The position numbers were made by a program, and so were the translations under genes. Of a DNA stretch of 64,000 bases, positions 20,610-30,517 are shown piece after piece. The notes under the pieces were generated by a model. It was not told the origin of the DNA and made no database searches. It saw nothing but the letters and a program-made list of their open reading frames with translations. The first letter of the stretch is position 1; the number at the start of each line of letters is the position of its first letter. The stretch spans positions 3,746,501 through 3,810,500 of the forward strand of contig JBBBDQ010000913.1 in assembly GCA_037127315.1 (NCBI GenBank). The letters are read 5' to 3'. The stretch comes from Ascarosepion bandense (Eukaryota > Mollusca > Cephalopoda > Sepiida > Sepiidae).

Positions 20610-20870
20610 ATCGAAACTCGTATTTAAGTAGATATTCTGTTTATAAACAAACAGTATTATCTATTTATTTCTACCGACCTGATTATTTACGATACATTTT
20701 TGTTACGATCATTCGGCAGGATTCGAACCGGCGACCCTTATCCACATAGGGGAAGCCACCAATTGATCTGGAGCGTTTTAGACCTCTCGACCACGAATGA
20801 CCAACAGTCTAAACGAAGTCAAATCAAGCCTATATAACACAATTTTCGATTCATCATACACATAAATATG
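20610..20870 (-). mobile_element. Class-II-tRNA-headed SINE, copy 2
   Basis: The minus strand from about 20798 to 20712 reads GTGGTCGAGAGGTCTAAAAC (box A), a long variable-arm-like GGCTTCCCCTATGTGG, and a perfect box B GGTTCGAATCC. It is cleaner than copy 1 and lies in the same orientation about 390 bp away, so tandem duplication or two insertions are both possible. I do not call a functional tRNA because the 3' flank continues as the SINE body and the anticodon arm is imperfect. Confidence 0.6.
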
Positions 20871-20929
20871 GATGTATTCACAGACACATATATACTTATG
20901 GACTGACGGTTTTTCAATTTGAATTATAT

Positions 20930-21020
20930 TTAGGTATAGCTACAGTATCTATATATATAAAATGGATATGTCTGTTTGTCTGTGTGTGTGTGTTTGTTTA
21001 TCTCTATTCTAACGAACCCT
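20930..21020 (+). repeat. Repeat R, left piece, ending in the RTE target duplication
   Basis: TATATATAAAATGGATATGT and the CTGTGTGTG stretch match the reverse complement of 46257-46345. The piece ends with TAACGAACCCT (21010-21020), which recurs at 23959-23969. Confidence 0.75.
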
Positions 21021-21030
21021 TCTTCTTCTT

Positions 21031-21909
21031 CTATGTGCCCTGTCCCTTCAGGACGTAGGCGATCATGGATCTCCACGTCTCCCTATCCCTTGTGGCTCTT
21101 AGTATGTTTGTTCCTGTTGCTCCTGGCAACCCCCGTTCCGTCATCCACCTGATCAGACCCTGCAAATATGTTATCCGCTGCCTTCCTCTGTCTCTCCTTC
21201 CTTCTATCTGTCCAGTCAGTATCAGGTTCTCCAGGCTCTCCTTCCTCATTGCATGTCCCAGGAACTTTAGTTGTCTCTTCCTGATGCTCAGTATCAATTT
21301 CCTTTTTGTTGCCATTCTTTCTAACACTTCGTCGTTGCTTGTATGCTCAGTCCACGATATCCGTAGCATCCTTCTGTAGAACCACATTTCGGCCGCTTCC
21401 AGTTTTGTCCTCATTTTCGATGATATTGTCCAGCATTCACAGCCGTATTGAAGAACTGACATCACGTAGCAGTCTAGCACTCTTTTCTTCGTTTCTATTG
21501 AGATTTTCCTGTGTGTTAGTATTTTGCTCATCTTCTGGAACGCGTCCTTTGCCATGCCAATTCGCCTTCGGATCTCCGTGTCGCATTTTCCATCTCCTGT
21601 TAGAACACTTCCTAGGTACTTAAATTCTTGGACTTGTTTGATTCTGTTATCCCCCACCTGTATTTGGCATTTTGGGTTGTATCTTTTGCTGGTGACCATG
21701 CACTCAGTTTTCTTAAAGTTTATTTGTAGTCCTTTCTTGTCACCCTCCACTGCTACTTTCTGTATGAGATCTTGCAGTTTACTTTCCGTGTCCGCAATCA
21801 GTACTGTATCGTCCGCGTATCTTATGTTGTTCAGGTTGTGGCCTCCAATAACAAATCCTGGTGTGTCATCTAGGGTCCTCAAAATATTCTCGCTGTATAG
21901 GTTGAACAA
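21031..21909 (-). pseudogene. RTE reverse transcriptase, C-terminal part
   Basis: A 292-residue frame opens with FNLYSE and contains the catalytic YADD box at residues 31-34. The RT thumb and C-terminal region follow, including YLGSVLTGDGKCDTEIRR, VLQYGCECWTISSK and AAEMWFYRRML. RT polymerises cDNA at the nicked target. The frame continues upstream past a TGA near 22010 into the RT palm (22003-22812), so the Met at 21909 is not a real start. The protein end at TAG 21031 is probably the native terminus, since the element ends a few bases later. Confidence 0.85.
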
Positions 21910-22002
21910 ATCCGGTGAAAAGACACATCCTTGTCTTACGCCTTTTTCTATCTTTGTGTATCTACTGAGGTCGTTACCTGTTCGTATGCAGGCCGTTTGC
22001 TG

Positions 22003-22812
22003 TCAGTAGAGATTCTTGATTATTCTTATGTGTTTGCCGAAAATGTCGAGGTTGCCTAGCATTTCCATCAATTCTTTGTGTCGTATTTTGTCGAATGCTT
22101 TCGCGTAATCAATGAAGCATAGGTACAAGTCTTTCTTCATTTGTAATGCCCTTTCAGAGAGCATCCTAATCATGAATATGGCGTTCCTTGTTCCAGTGTC
22201 CTTGACGAACCCGCACTGTTCCTGCCCTATCTCTGGCCTGATTCTGCTTCTCGCTCTGTTCATCAGGATTCTGACAATCAGTTTTGTAATGTGACTCATT
22301 AAGCTGATAGTTCTGTGTGGTTCGCACTCGTTTGCACCAGGTTTATTCGGCAGCGCTATAAATATCGACTTGCATAGGTCTTCTGGTATTATTCCGCTGC
22401 TATAAATTTCGTTTATTATGTCGGTAATCTTTTCTATGCCATATTCTTCTAAGGCTGTCAGCAGCTCTATTACTATGCCATCTGGACCAGGTGCTTTGTT
22501 TCTGTTCATTTTGGCCATTGCAGCTTCCACTTCGGATTTTAGTATTTCCGGTCCATCCATCTCCTTGTGTATTCTCGGTTGTTCTCTCTTGTCACAAAAG
22601 AGATCCTTTATATATTCTTCCCATCGCTGGAGTATTTCCTCTTTCTCTAATATGTTTGCCCCTTCCTTGGATTTTATGCATCCTGTTGAGGAGCAGGTTT
22701 TTTGTCCCGTCAGTTCTCTTATCTCTTTATGCATCTCTGCTTTGTTGTTCCTGCTCAGTCTCTCTACTTCTGCACATTTGTGTTGAGCCATTCCTCTTTG
22801 GCGTGTCTGCAT
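22003..22812 (-). pseudogene. RTE reverse transcriptase, fingers and palm
   Basis: A 269-residue frame carries NRNKAPGPDGI, then a block corresponding to the usual P-N-RPISL motif but reading ECEPHRTISLM, then FIDYAKAFD (about residues 233-241), whose first D is the catalytic aspartate of RT motif A. It stops at a TGA immediately after KNLY. The next codons (QQTACIRTGNDLSRY, then GVRQGC) continue the same frame, so the stop is a single-base nonsense mutation. Two one-base shifts between 22760 and 22830 separate it from the endonuclease frame. Confidence 0.85.
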
Positions 22813-22819
22813 TTGTTCC

Positions 22820-23905
22820 TTATCTCCCTGTGAAGTTTTTTGTACTATGCTCCGTGTCTTGGCGATATTTTTGTCTCCTTTGCATCATGTGGAGGATCTC
22901 TTCGGTCATCCACTCGTTTTTTCTTCTGCGTCTGATTTCCTTTGGGGCTATGTTGTTCGCTGAGGTCACCATTGCTTCTTTTAGTGAATCCCATTTTGAG
23001 TATCCTTTTCCAATTTGTTCTTCATATTTCTTTCTCACGCTGTTATTATATTCTTTCTGCAGAGTGAGATCGTCCTCTAGTGTGTCGTATTGCAGTCTTG
23101 GTGATATGCTGGGCTTCTTCAGTCTTCGGAGTTTCACTTTTAGTTTGCAGATGACTGGGACGTGGTCACTTCCGCAGTCAGCACCTGGGTATGTTTTGCA
23201 TTGGACTACTGCGTTCCTGAATCTCTTGTTTATAGTTATATAATCTATTTGGTTCTTCGTGTCACCTCCTGGACTTCTCCATGTCCATAAACGTCGTGGG
23301 TGTTCTTGGAACCAGGTGTTAGTAATGACCTGGTCATTGGCTGAGCACCATTGGATCCATTTTTCTCCTCTTTCGTTGCGCTCTCCTAGTCCAAAGTTGC
23401 CGTTCGTGTCTCCTTCTCTATCTTTACCTACCTTTGCATTTAAGTCCCCCATTATTATCCTAACTTCTTGGCTTTTGCACTGAGCCTTAGCACTGTCCAG
23501 TATTGAATAGAAGGATTCTATTTCGTCCTCCGAGCTTTGAGTTGTTGTCGCATAGACTACTATAATAGCTATATTGAGGGGCCTTCCCCGCAGTTTGACC
23601 AAGAGGACTCTCTCTGATAGTTGCCAGTATCCAAGTACACATCTCTTCACTTGTTTGTTTAGTATTAAAGCGACCCCTTTTTCGTGTTTTTTACCTCCTG
23701 CATATATTATCCTGTGGGTGTCGCTACTGAAATCTCCGTTATTAAGCCATCTTGTTTCACATATTCCTAGGATGCTGATATTCAGTCTGTTCATCTCCTG
23801 TTTGACATTCTCTAGGTGTCCACAGTTCAGTGTCCTGACGTTCCATGTTCCTATAGTGAGTTTGTCTTTGATTCGCACAGTCGCAGGATAACGGTCCAGA
23901 GACAC
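22820..23905 (-). pseudogene. RTE AP-like endonuclease domain
   Basis: The 361-residue frame has the full set of apurinic endonuclease motifs: IGTWNVRTL (N22), ICETRW (E50), VVYATT (around residue 118), MGDLNAKVG (D154, N156), QIDYI (220-223) and GSDHVPV (S246, D247, H248). In RTE elements this domain nicks genomic DNA to prime reverse transcription. The catalytic residues look intact. The frame ends in a frameshift just before the linker to the RT. The upstream sequence (GAGCAACAGGTGTCTCTGG) stays open past the annotated Met, so the true start may lie further 5'. Confidence 0.85.
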
Positions 23906-23958
23906 CTGTTGCTCATGTCGTTCTTTCCCGGGCGAGGGATGAATTTTGGAGTAAAATG

Positions 23959-24293
23959 TAACGAACCCTACTTCTCCGAAACCCTTGGGCTGATTTCAAT
24001 CAAAATTGGATCACTTGGCGATCAAGATATCAACCTTTGTTGTACGCAAAGATTTTTGGAATAGTAGGTGTTAAAATGATTTTTGACCAATGGGAGCGAC
24101 CTGCAAGACTTGAGGATTTAGCGATCCGGTGCTAAATTCAAAAAGACTATATAAATGATCTCTGCTTCAGTCAAAAGGAGAGACTAAAGAACTAAAATGT
24201 AATCAAATCTGGAGATAAGACTAAACCACTAATCCAAGTAGTGTCTTACCATCTTTCCGCATGATCTAAATCATATCTAATCTAATGTAAACT
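23959..24293 (+). repeat. Repeat R, right piece
   Basis: It continues repeat R after the RTE insertion: TAACGAACCCT, then CCGAAACCC and ATCAAAATTGGATCACTTGG. The CAA-CAAAATTGG-type submotif recurs near 24680 and 24855. Confidence 0.6.
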
Positions 24294-24611
24294 TCCGGTT
24301 CACACTCCACCCACGTCTATTGAACAGGTGAAGAGGCTCATCCCTTGTTTCCTGTTTAGGATGTTGTTTTCAGTTTTCTCTTTTCCAATCTTTTCACTCC
24401 TTTTTCTTTTCTTTTTTTTTCAATTGGAGTAGATAGACTAAACTATCTCCCGGTTCACACTCCACCCCCGTGAAAAGGCTCATCACTTATTCCTTGTTCA
24501 GGATGTGGTTTCCGGTTTTCTCTTTTCCAATCTCTTCACTCTTACGTAGCCCCCTACACATCAGTGGCGTTACCGCCTTTCTCGGGGTGATATGATTAAA
24601 AAAAAAAAGAT
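24294..24611 (+). mobile_element. Tm-retroposon, two modules, second one shortened
   Basis: The first module is normal. The second lacks the GTCTATTGAACAGG segment. The tail reads CATCAGTGGCGTTACCGCCT, GTGATATGATT, then A-rich. It lies inside or beside repeat R sequence. Confidence 0.8.
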
Positions 24612-24999
24612 TTACAGGGTACGGCAGAAATCATCGAAACGCTTAGAATTTACGAAATCTTCTCTTCCAAGACTTTATGCCAGTTCAACCAAAATTGGTT
24701 AACTTGTAGATCAAGGTTCGAACTTTTGATGGACACACAAAAAAAAAAAAAAATTCCGAATCAATATACAAGGTTCGTCAAAAATCAACGACAAACATGA
24801 TTTCGTGTAGTCTTTTGTGCTCTTTTATGCATTTCTCCAAGACGCTTCACTCAAAATCAACCAAAATCGAGTCACTGGTAGATCCAAGTCTGATGCCTTG
24901 ATAGGTGAACACAAATTTCAATTCACACACAGGCTGCGGCAAAAATTAATGGAAAAGATTGATTTTTGAAAGAAATTCTTTCTATTATAATAAAGACCG

Positions 25000-25000
<1 letters not shown>
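24612..25000 (+). repeat. Repeat R monomer-like units
   Basis: Two diverged units of about 170 bp share ACCAAAAT(T/C)G, a GTAGATC block and an A-rich spacer. The minus-strand equivalents are at 45540-45770. Confidence 0.5.
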
Positions 25001-25004
<4 letters not shown>

Positions 25005-25046
<42 letters not shown>

Positions 25047-25096
25047 GAATTGTTTGAACATTATTTTTTATCGATACTCGTATTTAATCGATACTC

Positions 25097-25128
<32 letters not shown>
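25005..25128. repeat. Two (TA)n microsatellites
   Basis: TA runs at about 25005-25043 and 25101-25128 are separated by a short ATACTCGTATTTAATCG segment. Confidence 0.9.
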
Positions 25129-25129
<1 letters not shown>

Positions 25130-25131
25130 CG

Positions 25132-25263
25132 TAAATTAACCTACTGAGCGAACAAACCTACCAAGGTTTCACCAAAACAGATCTTCAGGGAAGATCAGCC
25201 AACCTTCCATGAAGATCCAATTAGGTGAAACCTTGGTAGGTTTGTTGGCTCACTAGGTTAATT
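25132..25263. repeat. Inverted repeat with arms of about 42 bp
   Basis: TAAATTAACCTACTGAGCGA at the left is matched in reverse complement at the right (CTCACTAGGTTAATTTA). The shared inner sequence is CCTACCAAGGTTTCACC. The 46-bp centre contains another small palindrome, GATCTTC...GAAGATC. Confidence 0.8.
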
Positions 25264-25728
25264 TACTTATTCTGCTCTACTTATGTGTTGAGCGCTTTTT
25301 TGTTATTGATTACTCGTCTCGGGTTTTTTCTGTGGGCTACGTACTGGCTAGGTCCAAATTTGGCTGATGTTCATGTGCTTAGCTCTTTCTTTTTTTACAA
25401 CCATTTTTCCTTCCGCGTATATACGCGGAGGATTTTCCGAAACGAGTATAGTGATCAGTTTGCATTTATATATATATATATATATATATATATCCTTCCT
25501 GTCACGCTCATGGAGAGAGAAGCAATAGCAAGATAGCGTCGGCTTAGTTCATTTTCTTTACTGCCAATTATTAAAATATACTACCAGTAAACACCAACTC
25601 TTGTCCTTTTTTTAATATCAAATATTCTTTCAGTGCAATTTCGCTCTTTAACAGTGCCTTATTATTTTCATTTTTGGCAATAATTATGCAGTCTAGTAGG
25701 GAAAAATTGTTATTATGTCTTTCTTTCT
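25264..25728. other. No gene; palindrome and (TA)n
   Basis: It contains the perfect palindrome CCGCGTATATACGCGG (25415-25430) and a TA run (25467-25492). Otherwise nothing was recognised. Confidence 0.5.
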
Positions 25729-25729
25729 T

Positions 25730-25756
<27 letters not shown>

Positions 25757-25760
<4 letters not shown>

Positions 25761-26034
25761 AGTCATCCGCAGACAGATTTGTTTTGCTGTATCACAGCTC
25801 ATCAGTACGGTTAGACTCCGATTGCTTTTAACCCAGGATTGAAACCCGACCAAAGTGGCGTCACTCGGCGATTCTATCTCTGGGCTATGGACGCACGGGA
25901 GAAGAAGGCAGACTTTTTAGCATGTATATTATCACTATACACGCCCAATAGCCAGGGTGCTCTAATTCAGTAGTGACTGAGCGATGCGTACATGCCAGGG
26001 TAGCTTCTGTTTTTCAAAGTCTACCATTCTTCCA
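25757..26034 (-). mobile_element. HH-SINE copy B
   Basis: The minus strand runs from an upstream block (ACTCTGGC-like, TATTGGGCGTG), through a tRNA-like region with TAGCCCAGAGATAGAATCG (box A) and GGGTTTCAATCC (box B), to a hammerhead and a TA tail (25729-25756). It is about 90% similar to copy C, which lies 120 bp downstream in the same orientation. Confidence 0.65.
25765..25812 (-). ncRNA. Hammerhead with a G12 core mutation
   Basis: All stems of the SINE-type hammerhead are intact: ACCGUA/UGCGGAU stem I, GCUGU/ACAGC stem II, ACA/UGU stem III, GUC triplet. The GAA after stem II has become AAA, changing the catalytic G12. This copy is predicted inactive. Confidence 0.7.
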
Positions 26035-26117
26035 TATATTTGTCTTTTAATATCTATCTGTGTGTTTGTCTATCACAGGTTTTAATCTAATACCAGTTTT
26101 CTCTTGGGGACGAAGGT

Positions 26118-26118
26118 T

Positions 26119-26155
<37 letters not shown>
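26118..26155. repeat. (TA)n then (GA)n tail of HH-SINE copy C
   Basis: A TA run (26118-26138) continues as GA (26139-26155) up to the end of the hammerhead. Confidence 0.9.
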
Positions 26156-26156
<1 letters not shown>

Positions 26157-26203
26157 TTCGCAGACAGATTTGTTTCGCTGTATCACAGCTCATCAGTACA
26201 GTT
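26156..26203 (-). ncRNA. Type I hammerhead ribozyme
   Basis: CUGAUGA core, GCUGU-GAU-ACAGC stem-loop II, GAA, ACA/UGU stem III with loop AAUC, GUC triplet. Stem I is weaker than in the 48889 copy: it has G-U pairs and a C/A mismatch at the fifth pair. Confidence 0.75.
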
Positions 26204-26425
26204 AGACTCCGATTGCTTTTAACCCAGGATTGAAACACGACGGAATTGGCGTCAGTCGATGATTCTACATCTGGGCTGTGGGCGCTCGGTAGAAGAAGGC
26301 AAACTTTTTAGCGTGTATATTGTCATTATACCCACCCAATAGCCAGAGTGCTCTAATCCATTACTGAATGAGCGATGCGTACATGCCAGAGTAGCTACTG
26401 TTTTTCAAAGTCTACCATTCTTCCA
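26156..26425 (-). mobile_element. HH-SINE copy C
   Basis: It has the same architecture as copy B and aligns over its full length (TTTTTCAAAGTCTACCATTC at both upstream ends). The tRNA-like part keeps TTTCAATCC as box B. Confidence 0.65.
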
Positions 26426-26859
26426 GAGTGCCCAATCAGGGTGTGAGAGCATAAATATCCCACCGGAAACTCTCAGGAATTTGTATTATTTTTTTTCTTT
26501 GTCTTAATGTAAGATACTAAATAGTAGATACGTCAATATATGTTGCCGTCATTTTAAACAGTATATAGATATAAATATATTTTGCCGCAAATTTTGACGG
26601 CACGAGTACAATCACTATTGACATTATTATGTAGATAAAACATTTAGACATAAACTCAATAACTCGGTTTAAAGAAACACCAGGTGATCAAACATTTTAT
26701 AACCCTGAAGCGAAAAAACACAGGAAAACAACAAAAGCAGTGTACAGCAGATATACCTTCCACATTTTAAATTATTACCATTCTGGTGCTAGCAAAGCAA
26801 ACTTAGGAAAGTGTCAGCGGTGTCTTCATCTAGCAAATGTCTTTCTCCTGTTACCCCAC
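26426..26859. other. No recognisable feature
   Basis: AT-rich sequence. A short ATTTTGACGG/GGCAAAATAT-like motif also occurs near 48490. No coding signal. Confidence 0.4.
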
Positions 26860-27056
26860 ACTAACCCCACTCTGACATCCACTTGCTCAGGCCCGTCAAT
26901 TATCCGCTGCTTTCTTCTGTCTCTCTATATCTCAGTCTGACTTGTGAGTATCAGATTCTGCAAGCCTTTCTTCCTCGTCACATGCCCCGGGAACTTTAGC
27001 TGTCTTTTCCTAATGCTCAGTACATTCTTTCAACCCCATCACCGTTCATACCCGCT
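26860..27056 (-). pseudogene. RTE 3' fragment
   Basis: The plus-strand CGTCACATGCCCCGGGAACT and TTTTCCTAATGCTCAGTA stretches match 21230-21300 of the reference RTE (RT C-terminal codons on the minus strand). It is heavily decayed. Confidence 0.6.
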
Positions 27057-27589
27057 CAGTTTTTTTTTTCAACGGTATGTTAGCAACCCAGTAGGAAAAA
27101 AATGAATCCTACACAGGACGGATGAAGGCGTCAGCGGCCAGCTAACTAGAAATGGTGTCTCGATAAAACACCCTAGGGAAGACAATAGAAAACAACTCCA
27201 ATATTCCTCCCACGTTTATATTAATATTTTCGTTACAACTAGGGAAGTCGAACCCTCTTATCCGACAAGTATTTATATAAAAGAAAGAAGCAGAAAAAAT
27301 TATTTCTCTTTTCTCCCTTTTTGTTTGTGTGGGCGACTAAACCAGCTAACTCACTGCACAGGTTTGTAAGTGAGGCTTGAGCTTAGCAACCAGTTGATGA
27401 TGAAAAACAAGACGACAGTAAGAGTGGAAGAACTCTGAAGGAGTCAACGGCCCGCTAAATAGAGGCAGTGTCTCGAAAAATCAGCGTGGAGAAGGCAACG
27501 AGATACCTCTCCACTATCATAATCATGGCTTTACAAAATATGCATATAAAACCCAAAGATGTGAAGAGGGTTACTTCCAGAGGAAGTAA
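27057..27589 (+). mobile_element. Probable RTE 5' UTR sequence
   Basis: Two diverged copies of a block (CAGCGGCCAGCTAACTAGA with GTGTCTCG at about 27130-27205; CAACGGCCCGCTAAATAGA with GTGTCTCG at about 27440-27510) precede the decayed RTE endonuclease. They probably belong to its 5' UTR. The assignment rests on position only. Confidence 0.35.
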
Positions 27590-29004
27590 CTCCTCGCCCG
27601 GTAAGGATCGACATGGGCAACAGGTGTCACCTGACCGTCATCCAGCAACTGTTATTACCAACGGCGTAAAGAAGACGCATTTTTCCAAAATTTGTCCCTC
27701 GCCCAGAAAGGAACGACATGAGCAACAGGTGTCTCAAGACCGTTACCCTGCGACTGTGCACAACTAACAAAAATTACTCTAGGAACATGGAACGTCAGGA
27801 CCCTAAATATTGTAGTCTTGAGAATGTCAAACAGGAAATGAGCAGATTGAACATCAAAATTCTGGACATATTCGAAACTAGATGGCCAAACAATGGAGAC
27901 ATCAGCATCGACAGCCACAGGATCTTATATTCAGGAGGTAAAAATAATGAAAAGGTAGTTTAATATTGAACGAAAAAATTAAGAAATGCGTTCTGGGATA
28001 CTGCTAGTTCTCTGAAAGATTTCTCCTAGTCAAACTGAAAGCAGTTACAGTTGTTTATGCATCATCAACACAATGCACCGAGGAAGAAATAGAATCTTTC
28101 TACTCCACTTCTTGACAATGCCAAGACTCGGTGTAAAACCCCAAAAAATTATAATCATCATAGGAGACTTGAATACAAAAGTAAGCAAGGAGAAAGAAGG
28201 GGAGACAACTAGCATCTTTGGATTAGGAATCTGCAACGACCGAAGTGAAAAAATTGGTCGAGTAGTGTAAGGTGAATGGTCAGGTGATAACCAACACCTG
28301 ATTTCAAGAACACCCAAGACGTTTATGGACATGGAGAAGCCCAGATGGCGACACGAAAAACCAAATCGATTATATAAACAGAAAATTTTCAGAAACACAT
28401 TGATTCATTGCAAAACGTATCAAAGTTCCGACTGTGGAAGCGATCATCTTCCAGTTATCTGCAATCTAAGGTGAAACTTCGGAGACAAAAAAAGCCTAGG
28501 GCAGCACACATACTGCAATACAACAAGCTTCTGAATGTTCTCAACCTACACAGAAAATACACTATGTGAGAAACAAATACGAAGAACAAATGGGAAACGG
28601 AAACTCGAAATGGAACACAATTCAAGAAGCGCTTGTGCCATCAGCGCCAACATGGTCCCAGAGGAAATCAGAAGCAGAAGAAAAAACAAGTGGATGACTG
28701 AAGAGATTCTTCACATGACGCAAAGGAGACAGAAAACTATGCCAAGACATGGAACAGAATACAAGAAACTACAAAAGGAAATAAGGAGTAAATGCAAACA
28801 GGCTAAAGAGGAATGGCTCAACAACAAATGTTCTGCAGTATAGAGATTGAGCAAAACTAATAAAGGAGAACTGCATAAAGAACTAAAGAAACTAACAGAA
28901 CAAAGAACATGCTCCTCAGCAGAATGCATAAAATCTAGCAATAGAACGATCATATTAGAGAAAGACTAAATGCCCCAGCGATGGGAAGAATATATAAAAG
29001 CCTA
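27590..29004 (+). pseudogene. Decayed RTE copy: endonuclease and linker
   Basis: Plus-strand frames keep SLENVKQEMSRLNIKILDI, ETRWPNNGDIS, IIIIGDLNTKVSKEKEG (the GDLN motif), YQSSDCGSDHLPVICN (the SDH motif), RRKNKWMTEEILHMTQRR and EEWLNNKCSA, in family order. They are spread over all three frames with several stops. The copy ends abruptly in the RT N-terminal linker at about 29004, where SINE-B begins. The initiation region is duplicated in tandem (27592-27650 and 27705-27762). Confidence 0.8.
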
Positions 29005-29725
29005 CTTTGAATTCCAGTTGAATTCTTCGCATTCACTTATGCACCAATACCCTTGGGAAAGGTATTAATCCGTCTCTTCCTTCCAGTTATGCGTTAAATA
29101 ATACAACAGATTGGGTTCTCTAGCCTTGGCTGGCAACCAGTCTACCGCAGAAAGCAATGGCAACCTACTGTTCTATCCAGTCAGACATGTCGCTTTCGAG
29201 ACATGATCACCCCAAAGCGTGTATCACGTATGACACTTAACTGACTGAGTGAATATAATAGTTAGAAACATGATTAAGGCTTCTACTGGGCATAAAGTGG
29301 GGGATCTGTTTTCTATTGTTATGAAGTAATAAACTGATCCCCTCTAATTACTACTTAATAATATAATACATATCTTCTCCCTCTAGTTATGAGTCAAATA
29401 ACAGGGCAGCTTGGGTTCTATAGCCCTGGCTGGCAACCAGTCTACCGCAGAAAGCAATAGCAACCTACTGCGGGATAATCTTCTGCCCAGTCAGTCATGT
29501 CTCTTTCAAGACATGATCGCCTAAGCATGTATCACGTATGGCACTTAACTGATTGACGGAATATAATAGTTAGAAACATGATTAAGGCTTCTACTGGGCT
29601 TAAAGTGGGTATTTCTCAAGGGTATTTGCGCGTCAGTGAATAAAAGGAATTCAACTGGAATTCAAACTCAGCTACCAGATTTGTCGTTACGTGCAGTTAT
29701 CCACTGCACCACAACGGACATCTTG
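29005..29725 (+). mobile_element. SINE-B with tandem body and inverted head
   Basis: It begins within the conserved block (GAATTCCAGTTGAATTC, CCCTTGGGAAAGGTATTAAT), so the tRNA head is missing. Two 300-bp bodies follow, then an inverted SINE-B head at about 29608-29725 whose minus strand carries TGGTGCAGTGGATA as box A and GAGTTTGAATTCC as box B. The locus is thus a head-to-head composite. Confidence 0.7.
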
Positions 29726-29917
29726 ACATGATCTATGGCGATCGCCTCTGATAAACTATTTAGTTTGAATCATAAATGTTTTACCATTAATCTCTATGTT
29801 TAAAAGATAGTTGCTTGCACAGTTTCCAGTTGATAACCTTTTCTACCCAGTTAACCCAGTTTTGGGTGTAAAATAAGTCACCCTTATTCCTAAAGTACAA
29901 GATCCCTTTTTGTTTGT

Positions 29918-30517
29918 ATCCTCTCCAAACCTCCTCGTTGCTCACATGTTCTGTCTATGGTATCCACCCTCATCATCCTTTTGTAGAACCACATTTCTGT
30001 TGCTTCGAGTATCTCATTCAGCCTTCAGGAGATCGTCCAACATTCGCTGCCATATAGGACGACAGATATCCTCTCCAAACCTCCTCGTTGCTCACATGTT
30101 CTGTCTATGGTATCCACCCTCATCATCCTTTTGTAGAACCACATTTCTGTTGCTTCGAGTATCTCATTCAGCCTTCAGGAGATCGTCCAACATTCGCTGC
30201 CATATAGGACGACAGATATCCTCTCCAAACCTCCTCGTTGCTCACATGTTCTGTCTATGGTATCCATCCTCATCATCCTTTTGTAGAACCACATTTCTGT
30301 TGCTTCGAGTATCTCATTCAGCCTTCAGGAGATCGTCCAACATTCGCTTCCATATAGGACGACAGATATCCTCTCCAAACCTCCTCGTTGCTCACATGTT
30401 CTGTCTATGGTATCCATCCTCATCATCCTTTGTAGAACCGCATTTCTGTTGCTTCGAGTATCTCATTCAGCCTTCAGGAGATCGTCCAACATTCGCTGCC
30501 ATATTGGACGACAGATA
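29918..30517 (-). repeat. Four tandem 150-bp copies of RTE reverse transcriptase sequence
   Basis: Four near-identical 150-bp units start at 29918, 30068, 30218 and 30368. The fourth has one 1-base deletion. The minus strand of each encodes an ECWTIS...EATEMWFYKRMMR segment matching the RTE region after the thumb. Because 150 is divisible by three, a long plus-strand frame (29910-30575) stays open, but it is antisense and not a gene. Confidence 0.9.

Larger units (their letters stand above)
21021..23958 (-). mobile_element. RTE-clade non-LTR retrotransposon, nearly full length
   Basis: A minus-strand element has an N-terminal APE-type endonuclease (22820-23905), a reverse transcriptase (22812 to 21031) and a short 3' end, TAG followed by AAGAAGAAG at 21021-21033. 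It is flanked by an 11-bp duplication, TAACGAACCCT. It inserted into repeat R, whose uninterrupted version is at 46190-46345. The coding frame has one in-frame TGA near 22010 (a W codon in the aligned family) and two small frameshifts near 22760-22830. It is a recent but disabled copy. It serves as the reference for the other RTE fragments in the window. Confidence 0.85.

Noticed and set aside
20712..20798. Functional tRNA gene
   Set aside because: Box A and box B are good, but the anticodon arm is imperfect and a second diverged copy with the same flank shows it is a SINE head.
21065..23891. Plus-strand frames opposite the RTE, up to 250 residues
   Set aside because: Antisense shadows of the minus-strand endonuclease and RT, which have the recognisable motifs.
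25140..25262. A hammerhead in the inverted repeat (CUGAAGA ... GAAAC on the minus strand)
   Set aside because: The bases between do not form a stem II, and stem I and stem III cannot be completed.
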